DNA of 64,000 bases, taken from assembly GCA_963663315.1 (NCBI GenBank), contig OY760176.1, positions 186,001-250,000 on the forward strand, read 5' to 3'. The position numbers were made by a program, and so were the translations under genes. Every line of letters starts with the position of its first letter. Position 1 is the first letter of the stretch. The notes under the pieces are model-generated. The model ran no database searches, was not told the origin of the DNA, and saw only the letters and a list, made by a program, of their open reading frames with translations. Positions 42,879 through 51,202 of this stretch are shown here, one piece after another. Origin of the DNA: G963663315 sp963663315. GTDB taxonomy: Bacteria > Pseudomonadota > Gammaproteobacteria > Arenicellales > Poriferihabitantaceae.

Positions 42879-44529
42879 AGACCACCTCCCTGAATGGTTC
42901 CAGTCCCACTCGTTCCAGGGTGTCGAGGAAGGTTTCGCCCACACCCGACCTCAGTTTCAGGTATTGACGAATTATCAATTCGACACATTCGGCTATTCTG
43001 TTGCGGTCTACAGCAGGTCCCAGACGCTCTCCCAGTTTCAGATGCTGGTCAGCGCGACCCCCAAGGGTTATTTGAAACCACTGCTGGCCCTTCTTATCCA
43101 CGCCCAATATTCCGATATGTCCGATGTGGTGGTGACCGCAGGCATTCATACATCCAGAAATCTTGATCTGAATATCGCCCAGAGAATCCAACTCCCGGGG
43201 GTCGGAGAATCTTTCCCGAATTTCCAATGCGATTGGAATGGACGTGGTATTGGCCAGACTACAGAATTCCATACCGGGGCAGCAAATAATATCCTGTATG
43301 GTATGGACATTGGTATCCGATTGATTGGATTTTCGAAGTTCATTCCAGAGCGAATACAAATTTCCGGTATGAACCAGGGGCAATAGCAAATTCTGTCTGT
43401 GGGTGGTGCGTATGATTCCACCAGAGTAGCTGTCAGCAAGATTGGCTAAAATTTCCATCTCATCCGCATTGATATCACCGGGCGCCACATTTTCTTTTTT
43501 CAATGAAATGAATACAGACCGGAATTCCCTGTACTTTGAGTCGATGGTGTTTTGCGCTTTCCAATATTCGAATTCATCAGTATGAGTCTGTTCTGAATTT
43601 TTACCATGGTTCCGGTTGGTTCCCAGCGCAGTATTAATTAAAGGGTTTCTGAAGCGGGATTTGACTTCCGTGACCTGGGAAGTTGTTAAAGTCAGATTTC
43701 CTCCTTTTATCTCCTGGAATCGCTGATTGACCGCTGACTGAAATGCCTCTATTCCCATACTATTGACCAGAATTTTTATGCGGGCCTTGTATATATTGTC
43801 ACGCCGACCGTTTAAGTTGTAGACGCGCAGAATGGCTTCAAGATAGGTTAACAGATGTTGTTTTGGCAGGAATTCGCGAATCAGTTTACCTATAACCGGC
43901 GTCCGCCCCAAACCCCCTCCGGCAAAAACCTGAAAACCGGTTTCCTGCCTGTCATTCTGTACAAGTCTTAACCCGATATCGTGAGCCAGAATCGCTGCTC
44001 TGTCGGTTTCAGAACCGGTTACTGCAATTTTGAATTTTCGTGGAAGGTATAGAAATTCCGGATGTAATGAGGCCCATTGTCGAATGATTTCGCACCAGGG
44101 TCGTGGATCTTCTATCTCTCCTGCATTGATCCCTGCCAGATGATCGGACGTGATATTCCGGATGCAATTTCCACTGGTTTGAATAGCATGCATTTGCACC
44201 GTAGCAAGGTCAGCAAGTAAATCCGGAACCTGCTCCAGTTTCAACCAGTTAAACTGTATATTCTGACGAGTGGTAATGTGTCCATAACCCTTATCGTATT
44301 TTCTTGCAACTGTGCCCAGCATCCGTAACTGCTTTGAATTTAATTCTCCGTAGGGAATGGCTATTCGCAACATTGGTGCGTATCGCTGAATGTATAACCC
44401 ATTCATCAAACGCAGAGGGCGGAATTGATCTTCCGACAAATCGCCTTTCAGATAGCGGTCGGTCTGATCTCGAAATTGAATAACACGTTGATCAACTATT
44501 TTTTGATCTGTTTGAGAATACTGGTACAT
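42871..44529 (-). CDS. cysI: Sulfite reductase, hemoprotein (CysI/NirA-type nitrite/sulfite reductase)
   Basis: A 552-aa siroheme/4Fe-4S enzyme that reduces sulfite to sulfide (six electrons) for cysteine synthesis. Two ferredoxin-like half domains are visible (RIAIPYGELNSKQLRML; GIIRTTHRQNLLLP). The coupled cluster cysteines are Cys417-x5-Cys423 and Cys460-x3-Cys464 (CPGMEFC; SGCMNACGHHH). HITTRQNIQFNWL is the substrate/siroheme arginine region. It is first in a tightly packed operon with DUF934, rhodanese and metZ. Expression is probably controlled by the leader-peptide attenuator just upstream (44554-44797). Confidence 0.93.
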   Translation of the reverse strand: MYQYSQTDQKIVDQRVIQFRDQTDRYLKGDLSEDQFRPLRLMNGLYIQRYAPMLRIAIPYGELNSKQLRMLGTVARKYDKGYGHITTRQNIQFNWLKLEQVPDLLADLATVQMHAIQTSGNCIRNITSDHLAGINAGEIEDPRPWCEIIRQWASLHPEFLYLPRKFKIAVTGSETDRAAILAHDIGLRLVQNDRQETGFQVFAGGGLGRTPVIGKLIREFLPKQHLLTYLEAILRVYNLNGRRDNIYKARIKILVNSMGIEAFQSAVNQRFQEIKGGNLTLTTSQVTEVKSRFRNPLINTALGTNRNHGKNSEQTHTDEFEYWKAQNTIDSKYREFRSVFISLKKENVAPGDINADEMEILANLADSYSGGIIRTTHRQNLLLPLVHTGNLYSLWNELRKSNQSDTNVHTIQDIICCPGMEFCSLANTTSIPIALEIRERFSDPRELDSLGDIQIKISGCMNACGHHHIGHIGILGVDKKGQQWFQITLGGRADQHLKLGERLGPAVDRNRIAECVELIIRQYLKLRSGVGETFLDTLERVGLEPFREVVYA

Positions 44530-44553
44530 CTGGAAGCGCTCCGAAAGTTAAAC

Positions 44554-44602
44554 AAAAACCCCTAAGTCATGACTCAGAACTGAGTCGGGTTTCGGGGAGC
44601 GT
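44554..44602 (-). terminator. Attenuator terminator in the cysI leader
   Basis: Reading the minus strand: ACGCTCCCC (44602-44594), ACCC, a perfect GACTCAG-TT-CTGAGTC hairpin (44586-44571), ATGACTTA, GGGG (44562-44559) and then TTTTTG. CCCC/GGGG can close an outer stem over the inner hairpin, followed by the T-run. The outer 5' arm CCCC is shared with the sequence that can instead pair with the antiterminator arm at 44667-44658. The cysI ATG lies 25 bases beyond the T-run. Confidence 0.65.
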
Positions 44603-44667
44603 CAGATAGAAAATCGGGATTTAATAAACTACAGAGTTCGCAATAATACGCGAGCCAACGCTCCCCG
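44593..44667 (-). promoter_or_regulatory. Antiterminator pairing (CGGGGAGCGT with ACGCTCCCCG)
   Basis: The minus-strand 5' arm at 44667-44658 is perfectly complementary over ten bases to the 3' arm at 44602-44593. The 5' arm lies right after the four Cys codons of the leader ORF. The 3' arm contains the CCCC needed for the terminator's outer stem, so the two structures exclude each other. The 5' arm can also fold locally (CAACG/CGTTG, 44670-44656), giving a third competing hairpin. Confidence 0.65.
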
Positions 44668-44797
44668 TTGTACAGCAACAACAGATAAGCGCCGAAGGCA
44701 TTGTATTGATGACCAGATTGGTTGCGATTGAACTCATGAGTCGAGTATATCCATCTGAATTTCCAGTAGCAAGTAAAATTTTTTTCATCGCGGTCAT
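44621..44797 (-). CDS. Cysteine-rich leader peptide of the cysI operon (58 codons)
   Basis: A small ORF not recorded by length-limited gene calling. ATG at 44797 is preceded by GGAG with 9-base spacing; an in-frame ATG at 44788 is an alternative. It reads MTAMKKILLATGNSDGY..., then NTMPSALICCCCTTGSVGS, ending at TAA 44621. The four consecutive Cys codons (TGT TGT TGC TGT, 44683-44672) lie just before the antiterminator arm. This is the layout of a classical amino-acid leader peptide. Its stop lies before the terminator hairpin. It would sense charged tRNA-Cys and adjust sulfite reductase, rhodanese and MetZ synthesis. Residue 58 count and stop position were read codon by codon. Confidence 0.7.
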   Translation of the reverse strand: MTAMKKILLATGNSDGYTRLMSSIATNLVINTMPSALICCCCTTGSVGSRIIANSVVY

Positions 44798-44808
44798 TTA
44801 CTTAGACT

Positions 44809-44835
44809 CCCGGCTGCATTGTAATTGCATCCGGG
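44809..44835. promoter_or_regulatory. Inverted repeat between the divergent cysI leader and aldolase gene
   Basis: CCCGG-C-TGCA ... TGCA-T-CCGGG forms an interrupted nine-base-pair stem in the divergent promoter region. A TATAAT at 44839-44844 (plus strand) is a candidate -10 for the aldolase gene. The repeat could be an operator serving both directions. Confidence 0.35.
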
Positions 44836-44931
44836 TAGTATAATTTCAGCAATTTATGATGTACTCTATCGTCGGGGAACCAGACGGTAAATTTGTCTGG
44901 AGTCTTTGTCTTTAAGCAGCGGGGTAGAATC

Positions 44932-45702
44932 ATGAAAGCGGCAGTATCGAAAATAAACCTTGACAATATAAGCGAACAGGAATGGCAGGCACGACAAGAG
45001 CTGGCCTGTTGCTATCGTGCTTTTGTCCATTATGGCTGGACGGATCTGATCTATACCCATTTGAGTGTGCGGGCGCCGGGAGAGAATGACCGGTATCTTA
45101 TCAATCCTTATGGACTGCTCTTTCAGGAAATCACGGCAAGCAATCTGATCAAGGTTGATTTTGATGGAAATGTTGTTGCCGGAGATTATCCGTACAACAA
45201 CGCAGGCCATGCCATCCATACTGCGATATTGAAAGCGCGCCCGGACGTCAACGTCGTGCTCCACAGTCATACTCGCGCCGGAATGGCTGTATCCTGTATG
45301 GAAGAGGGATTACTGCCTCTGACTCAACAGGCTAATGAGATCAATGGCGCTGTCTGCTACCACAAATATGGAGTGGTGACGGATAACGAGGAAGAATGCA
45401 GGTTGCTTGGGGAAAGCATTGCAGACAAATGGGCGATGATCATGTATAACCACGGCTTGCTGAGTGCAGGGCGAACGGTGGGGGAGGCCTTTTATTTTCT
45501 GTACCAGCTTGAAAATGCCTGCAAGGTTCAGGTCGATGTGATGGCGTCCGGTACCAACAGGATCGTTCCTGACGAGGGGGCGATCAAAGCCCTGAATGAC
45601 TATGGCATGCCACCCGCTGACGCCCCGTTCGGTGATGCACGCATGGCGTGGGACGCGGTAACACGAATGATGGACCGGAAAGATGCTTCCTGGCGTTCGT
45701 GA
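44932..45702 (+). CDS. Class II aldolase/adducin family protein
   Basis: A 256-aa Zn-dependent aldolase-fold protein. The metal-binding histidines are in VVLHSHTRAGMAVS (His-x-His) and the downstream MYNHGLLSAGRTVGEAF. THLSVRAPGENDRYLINPYGLLFQEI is the substrate/phosphate loop region. It starts with ARQELACCYRAFVHYGWTDLIYTH, typical of the adducin-like bacterial group annotated only as 'class II aldolase/adducin'. The catalytic activity is unknown. The start at 44932 follows GGGGTAG; the in-frame ATG at 44893 is less likely. It precedes the betaine-type ABC transporter by 53 bases. Confidence 0.88.
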   Translation: MKAAVSKINLDNISEQEWQARQELACCYRAFVHYGWTDLIYTHLSVRAPGENDRYLINPYGLLFQEITASNLIKVDFDGNVVAGDYPYNNAGHAIHTAILKARPDVNVVLHSHTRAGMAVSCMEEGLLPLTQQANEINGAVCYHKYGVVTDNEEECRLLGESIADKWAMIMYNHGLLSAGRTVGEAFYFLYQLENACKVQVDVMASGTNRIVPDEGAIKALNDYGMPPADAPFGDARMAWDAVTRMMDRKDASWRS

Positions 45703-45755
45703 ATGATATATACAATTCTCTCTATAATTAATCAATCCATAACAGGAGAAACATC

Positions 45756-46709
45756 ATGTTTTACAATCTGAAAATAAACGTATTGCTCGCATCATTGATC
45801 GCAGGATTAATGATGATTTCGAGCCCGTCATGGTCAGTAGAATCAAACGATCCGATCAAACTCACCCTGCATGACTGGACCGGACAACTGATCACCACGA
45901 ACATTATGGCCGAAGTATTGATAGACGGAGGATACAATACCGATCTGGTTCAGGCGGATTATATTGCTCAGTTTGCCGGCCTGAAAACCGGAGACCTTCA
46001 TGTTGCGATGGAGATGTGGGAAACCACCGGTCGCGATGCGATGGATGAAGCGACTGCTACCGGAAAGGTAGAGAATATCGGTGAAACCGGCATGGAAGGA
46101 ATTGAAGAGTGGTGGTATCCGTTATACATGAAAGAACGCTGTCCCGGATTGCCGGACTGGACAGCCTTGAATGACTGCACAGAAGAATTTTCCACGCCGG
46201 AAACCGCGCCTATGGGACGTTATGTCGGCGCACCGGTGACCTGGGGCGGATTTGATGATGAACGTATCGAAGCCCTGGGACTGGACTATGAGGTGATTCA
46301 TGCCGGTACCGATGCGGCGTTGTTCGCGGAACTTGAAGCTGCCTATCAAAGACAGGATCCGATTTTGCTATGGGTTTATGCACCCCATTGGGCGCCTTCC
46401 AAGTACGAGGGAGAGTGGATCGAATTCCCGCCCTATTCAGCCGAGTGCTACAACGACCCGTCGGTCGGTGTGAACCCTGATATGGCTTATGATTGTGCTA
46501 AGCCGCGCGGTCCCATCTGGAAAGTGGCCTGGGCTGGAGTCAAGGATAAATGGCCGGGCGCCTATAATATGATCAGGAATTTCGAAATCAACAATGACGA
46601 AATGGGACAAATGATTACCGCCATAGATCTGGAAGGGCAGGAACTTGATGCCGTGGTTGCCGATTGGCTGGTGAACAATCAGTCCCGATGGAAAGCCTGG
46701 CAGGAATAG
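45756..46709 (+). CDS. ABC transporter substrate-binding protein, glycine betaine/proline type
   Basis: Periplasmic binding protein (317 aa) of the OpuAC family. The signal peptide covers about residues 1-27 (hydrophobic LLASLIAGLMMISSPSWS). It has LTLHDWTGQLITTNIMAEVL (first lobe), LKTGDLHVAMEMWETTGRDAM, VTWGGFDDERIEALGLDYEV, and LLWVYAPHWAPSKYEGEWIEFPPY with aromatic residues that usually cage quaternary amines. The AGGAG site is seven bases before the ATG. A strong hairpin separates it from the permease gene, which fits the usual excess of binding protein. Confidence 0.9.
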   Translation: MFYNLKINVLLASLIAGLMMISSPSWSVESNDPIKLTLHDWTGQLITTNIMAEVLIDGGYNTDLVQADYIAQFAGLKTGDLHVAMEMWETTGRDAMDEATATGKVENIGETGMEGIEEWWYPLYMKERCPGLPDWTALNDCTEEFSTPETAPMGRYVGAPVTWGGFDDERIEALGLDYEVIHAGTDAALFAELEAAYQRQDPILLWVYAPHWAPSKYEGEWIEFPPYSAECYNDPSVGVNPDMAYDCAKPRGPIWKVAWAGVKDKWPGAYNMIRNFEINNDEMGQMITAIDLEGQELDAVVADWLVNNQSRWKAWQE

Positions 46710-46721
46710 ACGGATACTGTA

Positions 46722-46755
46722 CCCGCTGCAGACAGTTCGTTCTGTGTGCAGCGGG
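46722..46755 (+). promoter_or_regulatory. Strong hairpin between binding protein and permease genes
   Basis: CCCGCTGCA pairs with TGCAGCGGG (nine bp) and an inner ACAG/CTGT extends the stem around a TTCGTT loop. No T-run follows. It probably protects the upstream mRNA 3' end or attenuates read-through, setting the binding protein to permease ratio. Confidence 0.6.
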
Positions 46756-46787
46756 ATTTCCCTGATTCCGAATAAAGCAGTCCCTGT

Positions 46788-48773
46788 ATGTCTGAGCGTG
46801 GCCGCTACTGGCTGATTCGGCTCAGTTGGTTCGGTGTCGTCGGTCTCACTGTGCTCACGGCGTATCTGGGCAAGGCGAATATCCGATGGGCGTTCAAGGT
46901 TCCTCCCGGTTGGCGAATACCGCTGCGCAACCAGATATCGGATTTCATGGATTGGCTGGTCAATGTCGCGGATCTGGGATTATTTACATTTTACGAGTTG
47001 ACCCGGAGTGTCTCATGGTTGTTGGAACAGCCATTGGACTTTGCCACGGGGGTATTGGCTACCGGGCTGCTGTCCGGTGAAGGTTCTGCCGCTGTTAAAC
47101 TGACTCCGCCGCTGTCATGGATCGCGGTGACACTGCTGGTGATGGTGCTTGGACACTATGCCAAGGGCTGGAGGCTGTCCCTGTTTGTCGGCGCATGTTT
47201 CTGCTATCTGGCGGTTTTCGGGCAATGGGAAAGCGCCATGCTGACATTGTCTTCGGTCCTGATTGCCGTTCCTATCGGGGTCGCCACAGGCGTATTTCTT
47301 GGCATTCTGGCACATCGCAATCGCTGGTTTGAGAAAATCATATCGCCTCTTCTCGACCTGATGCAGACGGTGCCTGTTTTTGCCTATCTGGTGCCGATCC
47401 TGTTCCTGTTCGGATTCGGACCAGTGGCGGCAATGATTGCGACCATTATCTATGCCATGCCGCCGATGGTTCGGGTCACCATCCTCGCATTGCAACAGGT
47501 CCCGGATGACCTGATCGAAGCCGGTAAGATGGCAGGCTGCAACTCATTGCAAATGATTGTAAAGGTATTGTTACCCTCCTCAACGCCGATGCTGATGGTT
47601 GGCGTCAATCAGGTCATCATGTTGTCTTTGAACATGGTCATCATCGCCTCGATGATCGGGGCCGGGGGGCTGGGCTATGATGTCCTGTCAGCATTGAGGA
47701 GGCTGGATATCGGAGCGGGTTTTGAATCCGGGCTGGCGATTGTGGTACTGGCAATTGCCCTTGACCGGCTGAGTCAGGCTTACGCCACCCGCCCCGGCGC
47801 CAGTTCCAGAAGCGCTAAGCACAAGGGGTTGATCAAGCGGCATCCCCATCTGGCATTTTCCGTGAGTATACTGGTTGTGATTTCGCTGGTCTCGCTGGTT
47901 TTGAACTGGGTTCAGACCTATCCCGAATCGCTGATCATTACTACAGGGGATTTCTGGAGCAATCTGGTCAAGTACATCAACATTAACTATTTCGACCAGA
48001 TCGAAGCAGTCAAGATATTCTTACTGATGAATGTGTTGTTACCGATAAAACGATTTCTGCTGATCCTGCCCTGGCCGATGGTTGTGCTCGCTGTGGGGTT
48101 GCTTGGTTTTCAACTCGGCGGTATTCGACTGGGCCTGATTACATTTTTTCTCGCGCTGTTCTGTGCGCTGACGGGGTTGTGGGACAAAACCATGGTAACC
48201 GTATATCTGTGCGGAATTTCGGTTGTGTTTGCTGCGCTTCTGGGCATTCCGATCGGCATTCTGGGCGCCCAGCGGCCGGTTCTTGGCAGGATCATCGAGA
48301 CTATCGTCGATACCCTGCAGACGCTGCCGTCATTCGTTTATCTGATGCCAGTCGTCATGCTGTTCAGGGTGGGCGATTTTTCGGCGATGATTGCCGTAAT
48401 AGTTTATTCGATTGCCCCTGCGATTCGATATACTTTGCATGGTATTCGTCAGGTCAACCCGGAACTGATTGAGGCGGGTCTGGCCAGCGGATGTACCCGC
48501 TGGCAGATTCTGACGAAAATCAAACTTCGCCTGGCCTTTCCGGAAATCATGCTCGGCATCAATCAAACCGTGATGCTGGCGCTTTCGATGCTGGTGATTA
48601 CCGCTTTGGTCGGCACCCGGGAACTGGGCCAGGAGGTCTATATTGCGTTAACCAAGGCCGATACCGGAAGGGGCATCGTAGCGGGTTTATGTGTCGCATT
48701 CATTGCGATCACTACTGATCGATTGATCCATGCCGGGGTCGCACGGTCCCGGCAACGCCTGGGTCTGGAATAG
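46788..48773 (+). CDS. Fused double permease of glycine betaine/proline-type ABC transporter
   Basis: A 661-aa inner-membrane protein containing two complete ProW/OpuAB-like permease domains in tandem. The first EAA loop is DDLIEAGKMAGCNSLQMIVKVLLP (about residues 240-263); the second is PELIEAGLASGCTRWQILTKIKLRLAFPE (about 560-590). Each is preceded by the same TVPVFAYLVP/TLPSFVYLMP motif. Domains are normally separate homodimerising chains, so this fusion would form the pore from one polypeptide. No ATPase gene is adjacent; the next gene is a kinase-like protein. The ATPase must be encoded elsewhere. Confidence 0.9.
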   Translation: MSERGRYWLIRLSWFGVVGLTVLTAYLGKANIRWAFKVPPGWRIPLRNQISDFMDWLVNVADLGLFTFYELTRSVSWLLEQPLDFATGVLATGLLSGEGSAAVKLTPPLSWIAVTLLVMVLGHYAKGWRLSLFVGACFCYLAVFGQWESAMLTLSSVLIAVPIGVATGVFLGILAHRNRWFEKIISPLLDLMQTVPVFAYLVPILFLFGFGPVAAMIATIIYAMPPMVRVTILALQQVPDDLIEAGKMAGCNSLQMIVKVLLPSSTPMLMVGVNQVIMLSLNMVIIASMIGAGGLGYDVLSALRRLDIGAGFESGLAIVVLAIALDRLSQAYATRPGASSRSAKHKGLIKRHPHLAFSVSILVVISLVSLVLNWVQTYPESLIITTGDFWSNLVKYININYFDQIEAVKIFLLMNVLLPIKRFLLILPWPMVVLAVGLLGFQLGGIRLGLITFFLALFCALTGLWDKTMVTVYLCGISVVFAALLGIPIGILGAQRPVLGRIIETIVDTLQTLPSFVYLMPVVMLFRVGDFSAMIAVIVYSIAPAIRYTLHGIRQVNPELIEAGLASGCTRWQILTKIKLRLAFPEIMLGINQTVMLALSMLVITALVGTRELGQEVYIALTKADTGRGIVAGLCVAFIAITTDRLIHAGVARSRQRLGLE

Positions 48774-48803
48774 ACCCGGCTGTCCACAGTCTGGAATCAA
48801 TTT

Positions 48804-49682
48804 ATGAACATAGAGCATGTCAGTCAGATAAACTCGTTACCCTGCTGGCGTGGTCAAATCCATGTCGAACCACTCGCTGGCGGCATGACAAACCATAACT
48901 TCAAGGTCGAGGATTCCGGGAAAAACTACGTTGTGCGCCTGGGCGCCGATGTTCCCGAGCATCTCTTGTGGCGTGAGAACGAAGGCAGGGTCTCCATGAC
49001 CGCGGCAAAATACGGATTTTCACCGGCTGTTTTTTACCGCGAACCGGGCTTACTGGTAATAGATTTCATTGATGGCAAGGTATTCTCCGGGGACGATGTC
49101 AGGAATCCTGAAAATCTGCGGAGACTGGTCGATCTTCTGCAGCGATTCCATCGGCAAATGCCCCTCAGATTCGAGGGTTACACGATCATGTTCTGGGTAT
49201 TCCAGGTGCTGCGGCATTATCGCAACATGCTGGCAGCCAGGGACTCGGCATACAGCGGGCAAATTCCTGAACTAATGGATATCGCAGAGGAACTTGAACG
49301 GACTGTGGGCCCGGTTGATATCGTCTTCGGGCATAATGATCTGCTGGCCGCAAATTTTATTGATGACGGCGAGAAAATCTGGTTGATCGATTTTGACTAT
49401 GCCGGATTTAACAGTCCTTTGTTTGATCTATCCAACCTGGCGTCGAACAGTGAGCTGGATGAGGCACAGGAACGGCATCTGCTGGCGCTTTATTTTGACC
49501 GGCCGGTCAGCGCCGAACTCTGGCGCAGTTACAATGCGATGAAATGCGCTTCCCTGTTGCGGGAAACGATGTGGTCGATGGTATCGGAAGCGTATTCGAC
49601 GATTGACTTTGATTTTGCTGACTACACTCGCGAGAACAGAAGCCGATTCGAGCGTGCCTGGCAACACTATACCCAGACCTGA
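48804..49682 (+). CDS. Choline/ethanolamine kinase-like phosphotransferase (APH fold)
   Basis: A 292-aa aminoglycoside-phosphotransferase-fold kinase resembling LicA-type choline kinases. It has GGMTNHNFKV (nucleotide loop, about residues 26-36) and YVVRLGADVPEHLLWRENE. The Brenner motif is VFGHNDLLAANFI (catalytic Asp at about 178), with the metal-binding Asp in WLIDFDYAGFNSPLFDLSNL. It is located directly after a betaine/choline-type importer, so choline phosphorylation is a reasonable guess. The stop shares a base with the next gene's ATG. Confidence 0.85.
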   Translation: MNIEHVSQINSLPCWRGQIHVEPLAGGMTNHNFKVEDSGKNYVVRLGADVPEHLLWRENEGRVSMTAAKYGFSPAVFYREPGLLVIDFIDGKVFSGDDVRNPENLRRLVDLLQRFHRQMPLRFEGYTIMFWVFQVLRHYRNMLAARDSAYSGQIPELMDIAEELERTVGPVDIVFGHNDLLAANFIDDGEKIWLIDFDYAGFNSPLFDLSNLASNSELDEAQERHLLALYFDRPVSAELWRSYNAMKCASLLRETMWSMVSEAYSTIDFDFADYTRENRSRFERAWQHYTQT

Positions 49683-50281
49683 TGTCCCGCTCCGGCCATA
49701 TCTACGACATTACCCCGGAAGATTTCAATGCGATGGTGCTTGAGAATTCGTTCAAGGGACTGGTGCTGGTTTACTTCTGGTCACACAATGTCGGCCCATG
49801 CATGAAACTTTTGCCGAATCTGATCAGACTTGCCGATGAATTTTCGGGTCGGTTTTTACTGAATCTGCTGGATCGTGCAAAAAAGCTTCTTCTACAAGGA
49901 CAAGCGATCAATGCGGCTGCCCTGCTCGATTCGCTTTCCCGTGAGGCTCTGGAGACTCCGGAAATAGGTCTGGTCAAAGCCCATGTCGATTTGATTCGGG
50001 CGGCTCAACTATCGCCGGAGCGGCAGGTCATCGTCAAGCGAATTGCGGATGACCCCCGGGATTTTCAGTCGATCTATCAACTGGCCGCCTTGAATCTGGT
50101 GAGCGACGATTATGAATCCGCGTGTAAGTCGTTGATGTCGATCAGAAATCAGAGCCGTGATTCCAGCCTTGTGGACCAGGCAACCAGATCGATAATTGCT
50201 GTATTTGCCTTGCTCGGAGAATCCCATCCTCTGGTTGGAAGGTTCTCTGATATCTTGAATCAATCCGATTCGACTGATTAG
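49682..50281 (+). CDS. YbbN/CnoX-like thioredoxin-TPR protein with most of the thioredoxin fold deleted
   Basis: The first 60 residues look like the opening of a thioredoxin domain (VLVYFWSHNVGPCMKLLPNLIRLADEF), but the CxxC site reads NVGPC with only one cysteine. After SGRF the sequence jumps straight to a helical C-terminal part (LLNLLDRAKKLLLQGQ ... ALLDSLSREALETPEIGLVKAHVDLIRA) typical of the TPR half of YbbN. About 80 residues, including the cis-Pro strand, are missing while the frame is kept (199 aa instead of about 280). The chaperone/holdase TPR part seems intact. It ends with the family-typical AVFALLGESHPLVGRF. Confidence 0.7.
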   Translation: MSRSGHIYDITPEDFNAMVLENSFKGLVLVYFWSHNVGPCMKLLPNLIRLADEFSGRFLLNLLDRAKKLLLQGQAINAAALLDSLSREALETPEIGLVKAHVDLIRAAQLSPERQVIVKRIADDPRDFQSIYQLAALNLVSDDYESACKSLMSIRNQSRDSSLVDQATRSIIAVFALLGESHPLVGRFSDILNQSDSTD

Positions 50282-50283
50282 TT

Positions 50284-51189
50284 TTGGCTGTGCTGAGTCC
50301 CACTGCCAGGGCCTATGTCATGCTGACCACGACCGCCTTTTGCTGGGGAGCCAATTCCGTGCTGGCGCGCCTTGCGGTCGGTGAGGTATCGCCGATGCTG
50401 ATTGTCAGCCTGCGCTGGTTGGGCGTAGTGATGCTGTTTTTTTTCGTCAGGCAGGCCATTTACCGGGATTGGGATAAACTGAAATCGCATCTCCCTCTGC
50501 TTTTCATGATGGGGGCGCTGGGTTTCACCGCATTCAATGCCCTGTTCTATCTGGCTGCCCATACCACTACCGCGCTTAATATAGGTATCATCCAGGGCAT
50601 TGTCCCGGTGTTCCTGCTGATCGGTATGTATTTTATGTATCGCAGCCCGGTGTCAATGTTGCAGGGGCTCGGTGTCATCGTTACCATACTCGGTGTGTGC
50701 GTTGTCGCATCGGCTGGTAACCTTGATAAACTGGCCTCACTGTCGATCAATCAGGGCGATTATTTCATGATTATCGCCTGCCTGCTGTATTCGGGTTATG
50801 CGCTGATACTGAGAAGATTTTCCGGTGTGTCGGCGTTAAGCCTGTTCGCTGTGATCGCCATTGCCGCCTTCATTGCATCGGTGCCATTGAGTCTGGTGGA
50901 AGTGTATCTTGGAAGCTCACAGTGGCCGACCCGAAAGGGATGGATCGTAATTATACTGATTACCGCGCTGCCATCTTTTCTCGCTCAAATTTGTTTTATC
51001 AAAGGCGTAACGGAATTGGGCGCAGGCAGGGCCGGAATATTTGTCAATCTGGTCCCTGTATTTGCTTCTATTCTTGCGGTGTCGGTTCTGGACGAGCCAT
51101 TTCGGGGATATCACGCAGTCGCATTGATTCTGGTGATTGGTGGAATCGGGCTGGCAGAAATCAAAAAGCATAAAGCGGTCGCGGTCTGA
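50284..51189 (+). CDS. DMT-superfamily (EamA) transporter
   Basis: A 301-aa inner-membrane transporter with two EamA repeats. FCWGANSVLARLAVGEVSPMLIVSLRWLG in helices 1-2 and RAGIFVNLVPVFASILAVSVLDEPFRGYHAVALILVIGGIGLAE at the end are classic. The likely start is TTG at 50284, two bases after the previous stop, or GTG at 50290. The tight spacing makes it part of the kinase/YbbN operon. This is the third EamA exporter in the window; the three are not close copies. Confidence 0.87.
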   Translation: MAVLSPTARAYVMLTTTAFCWGANSVLARLAVGEVSPMLIVSLRWLGVVMLFFFVRQAIYRDWDKLKSHLPLLFMMGALGFTAFNALFYLAAHTTTALNIGIIQGIVPVFLLIGMYFMYRSPVSMLQGLGVIVTILGVCVVASAGNLDKLASLSINQGDYFMIIACLLYSGYALILRRFSGVSALSLFAVIAIAAFIASVPLSLVEVYLGSSQWPTRKGWIVIILITALPSFLAQICFIKGVTELGAGRAGIFVNLVPVFASILAVSVLDEPFRGYHAVALILVIGGIGLAEIKKHKAVAV

Positions 51190-51202
51190 CCGGGGCCGGT
51201 CG

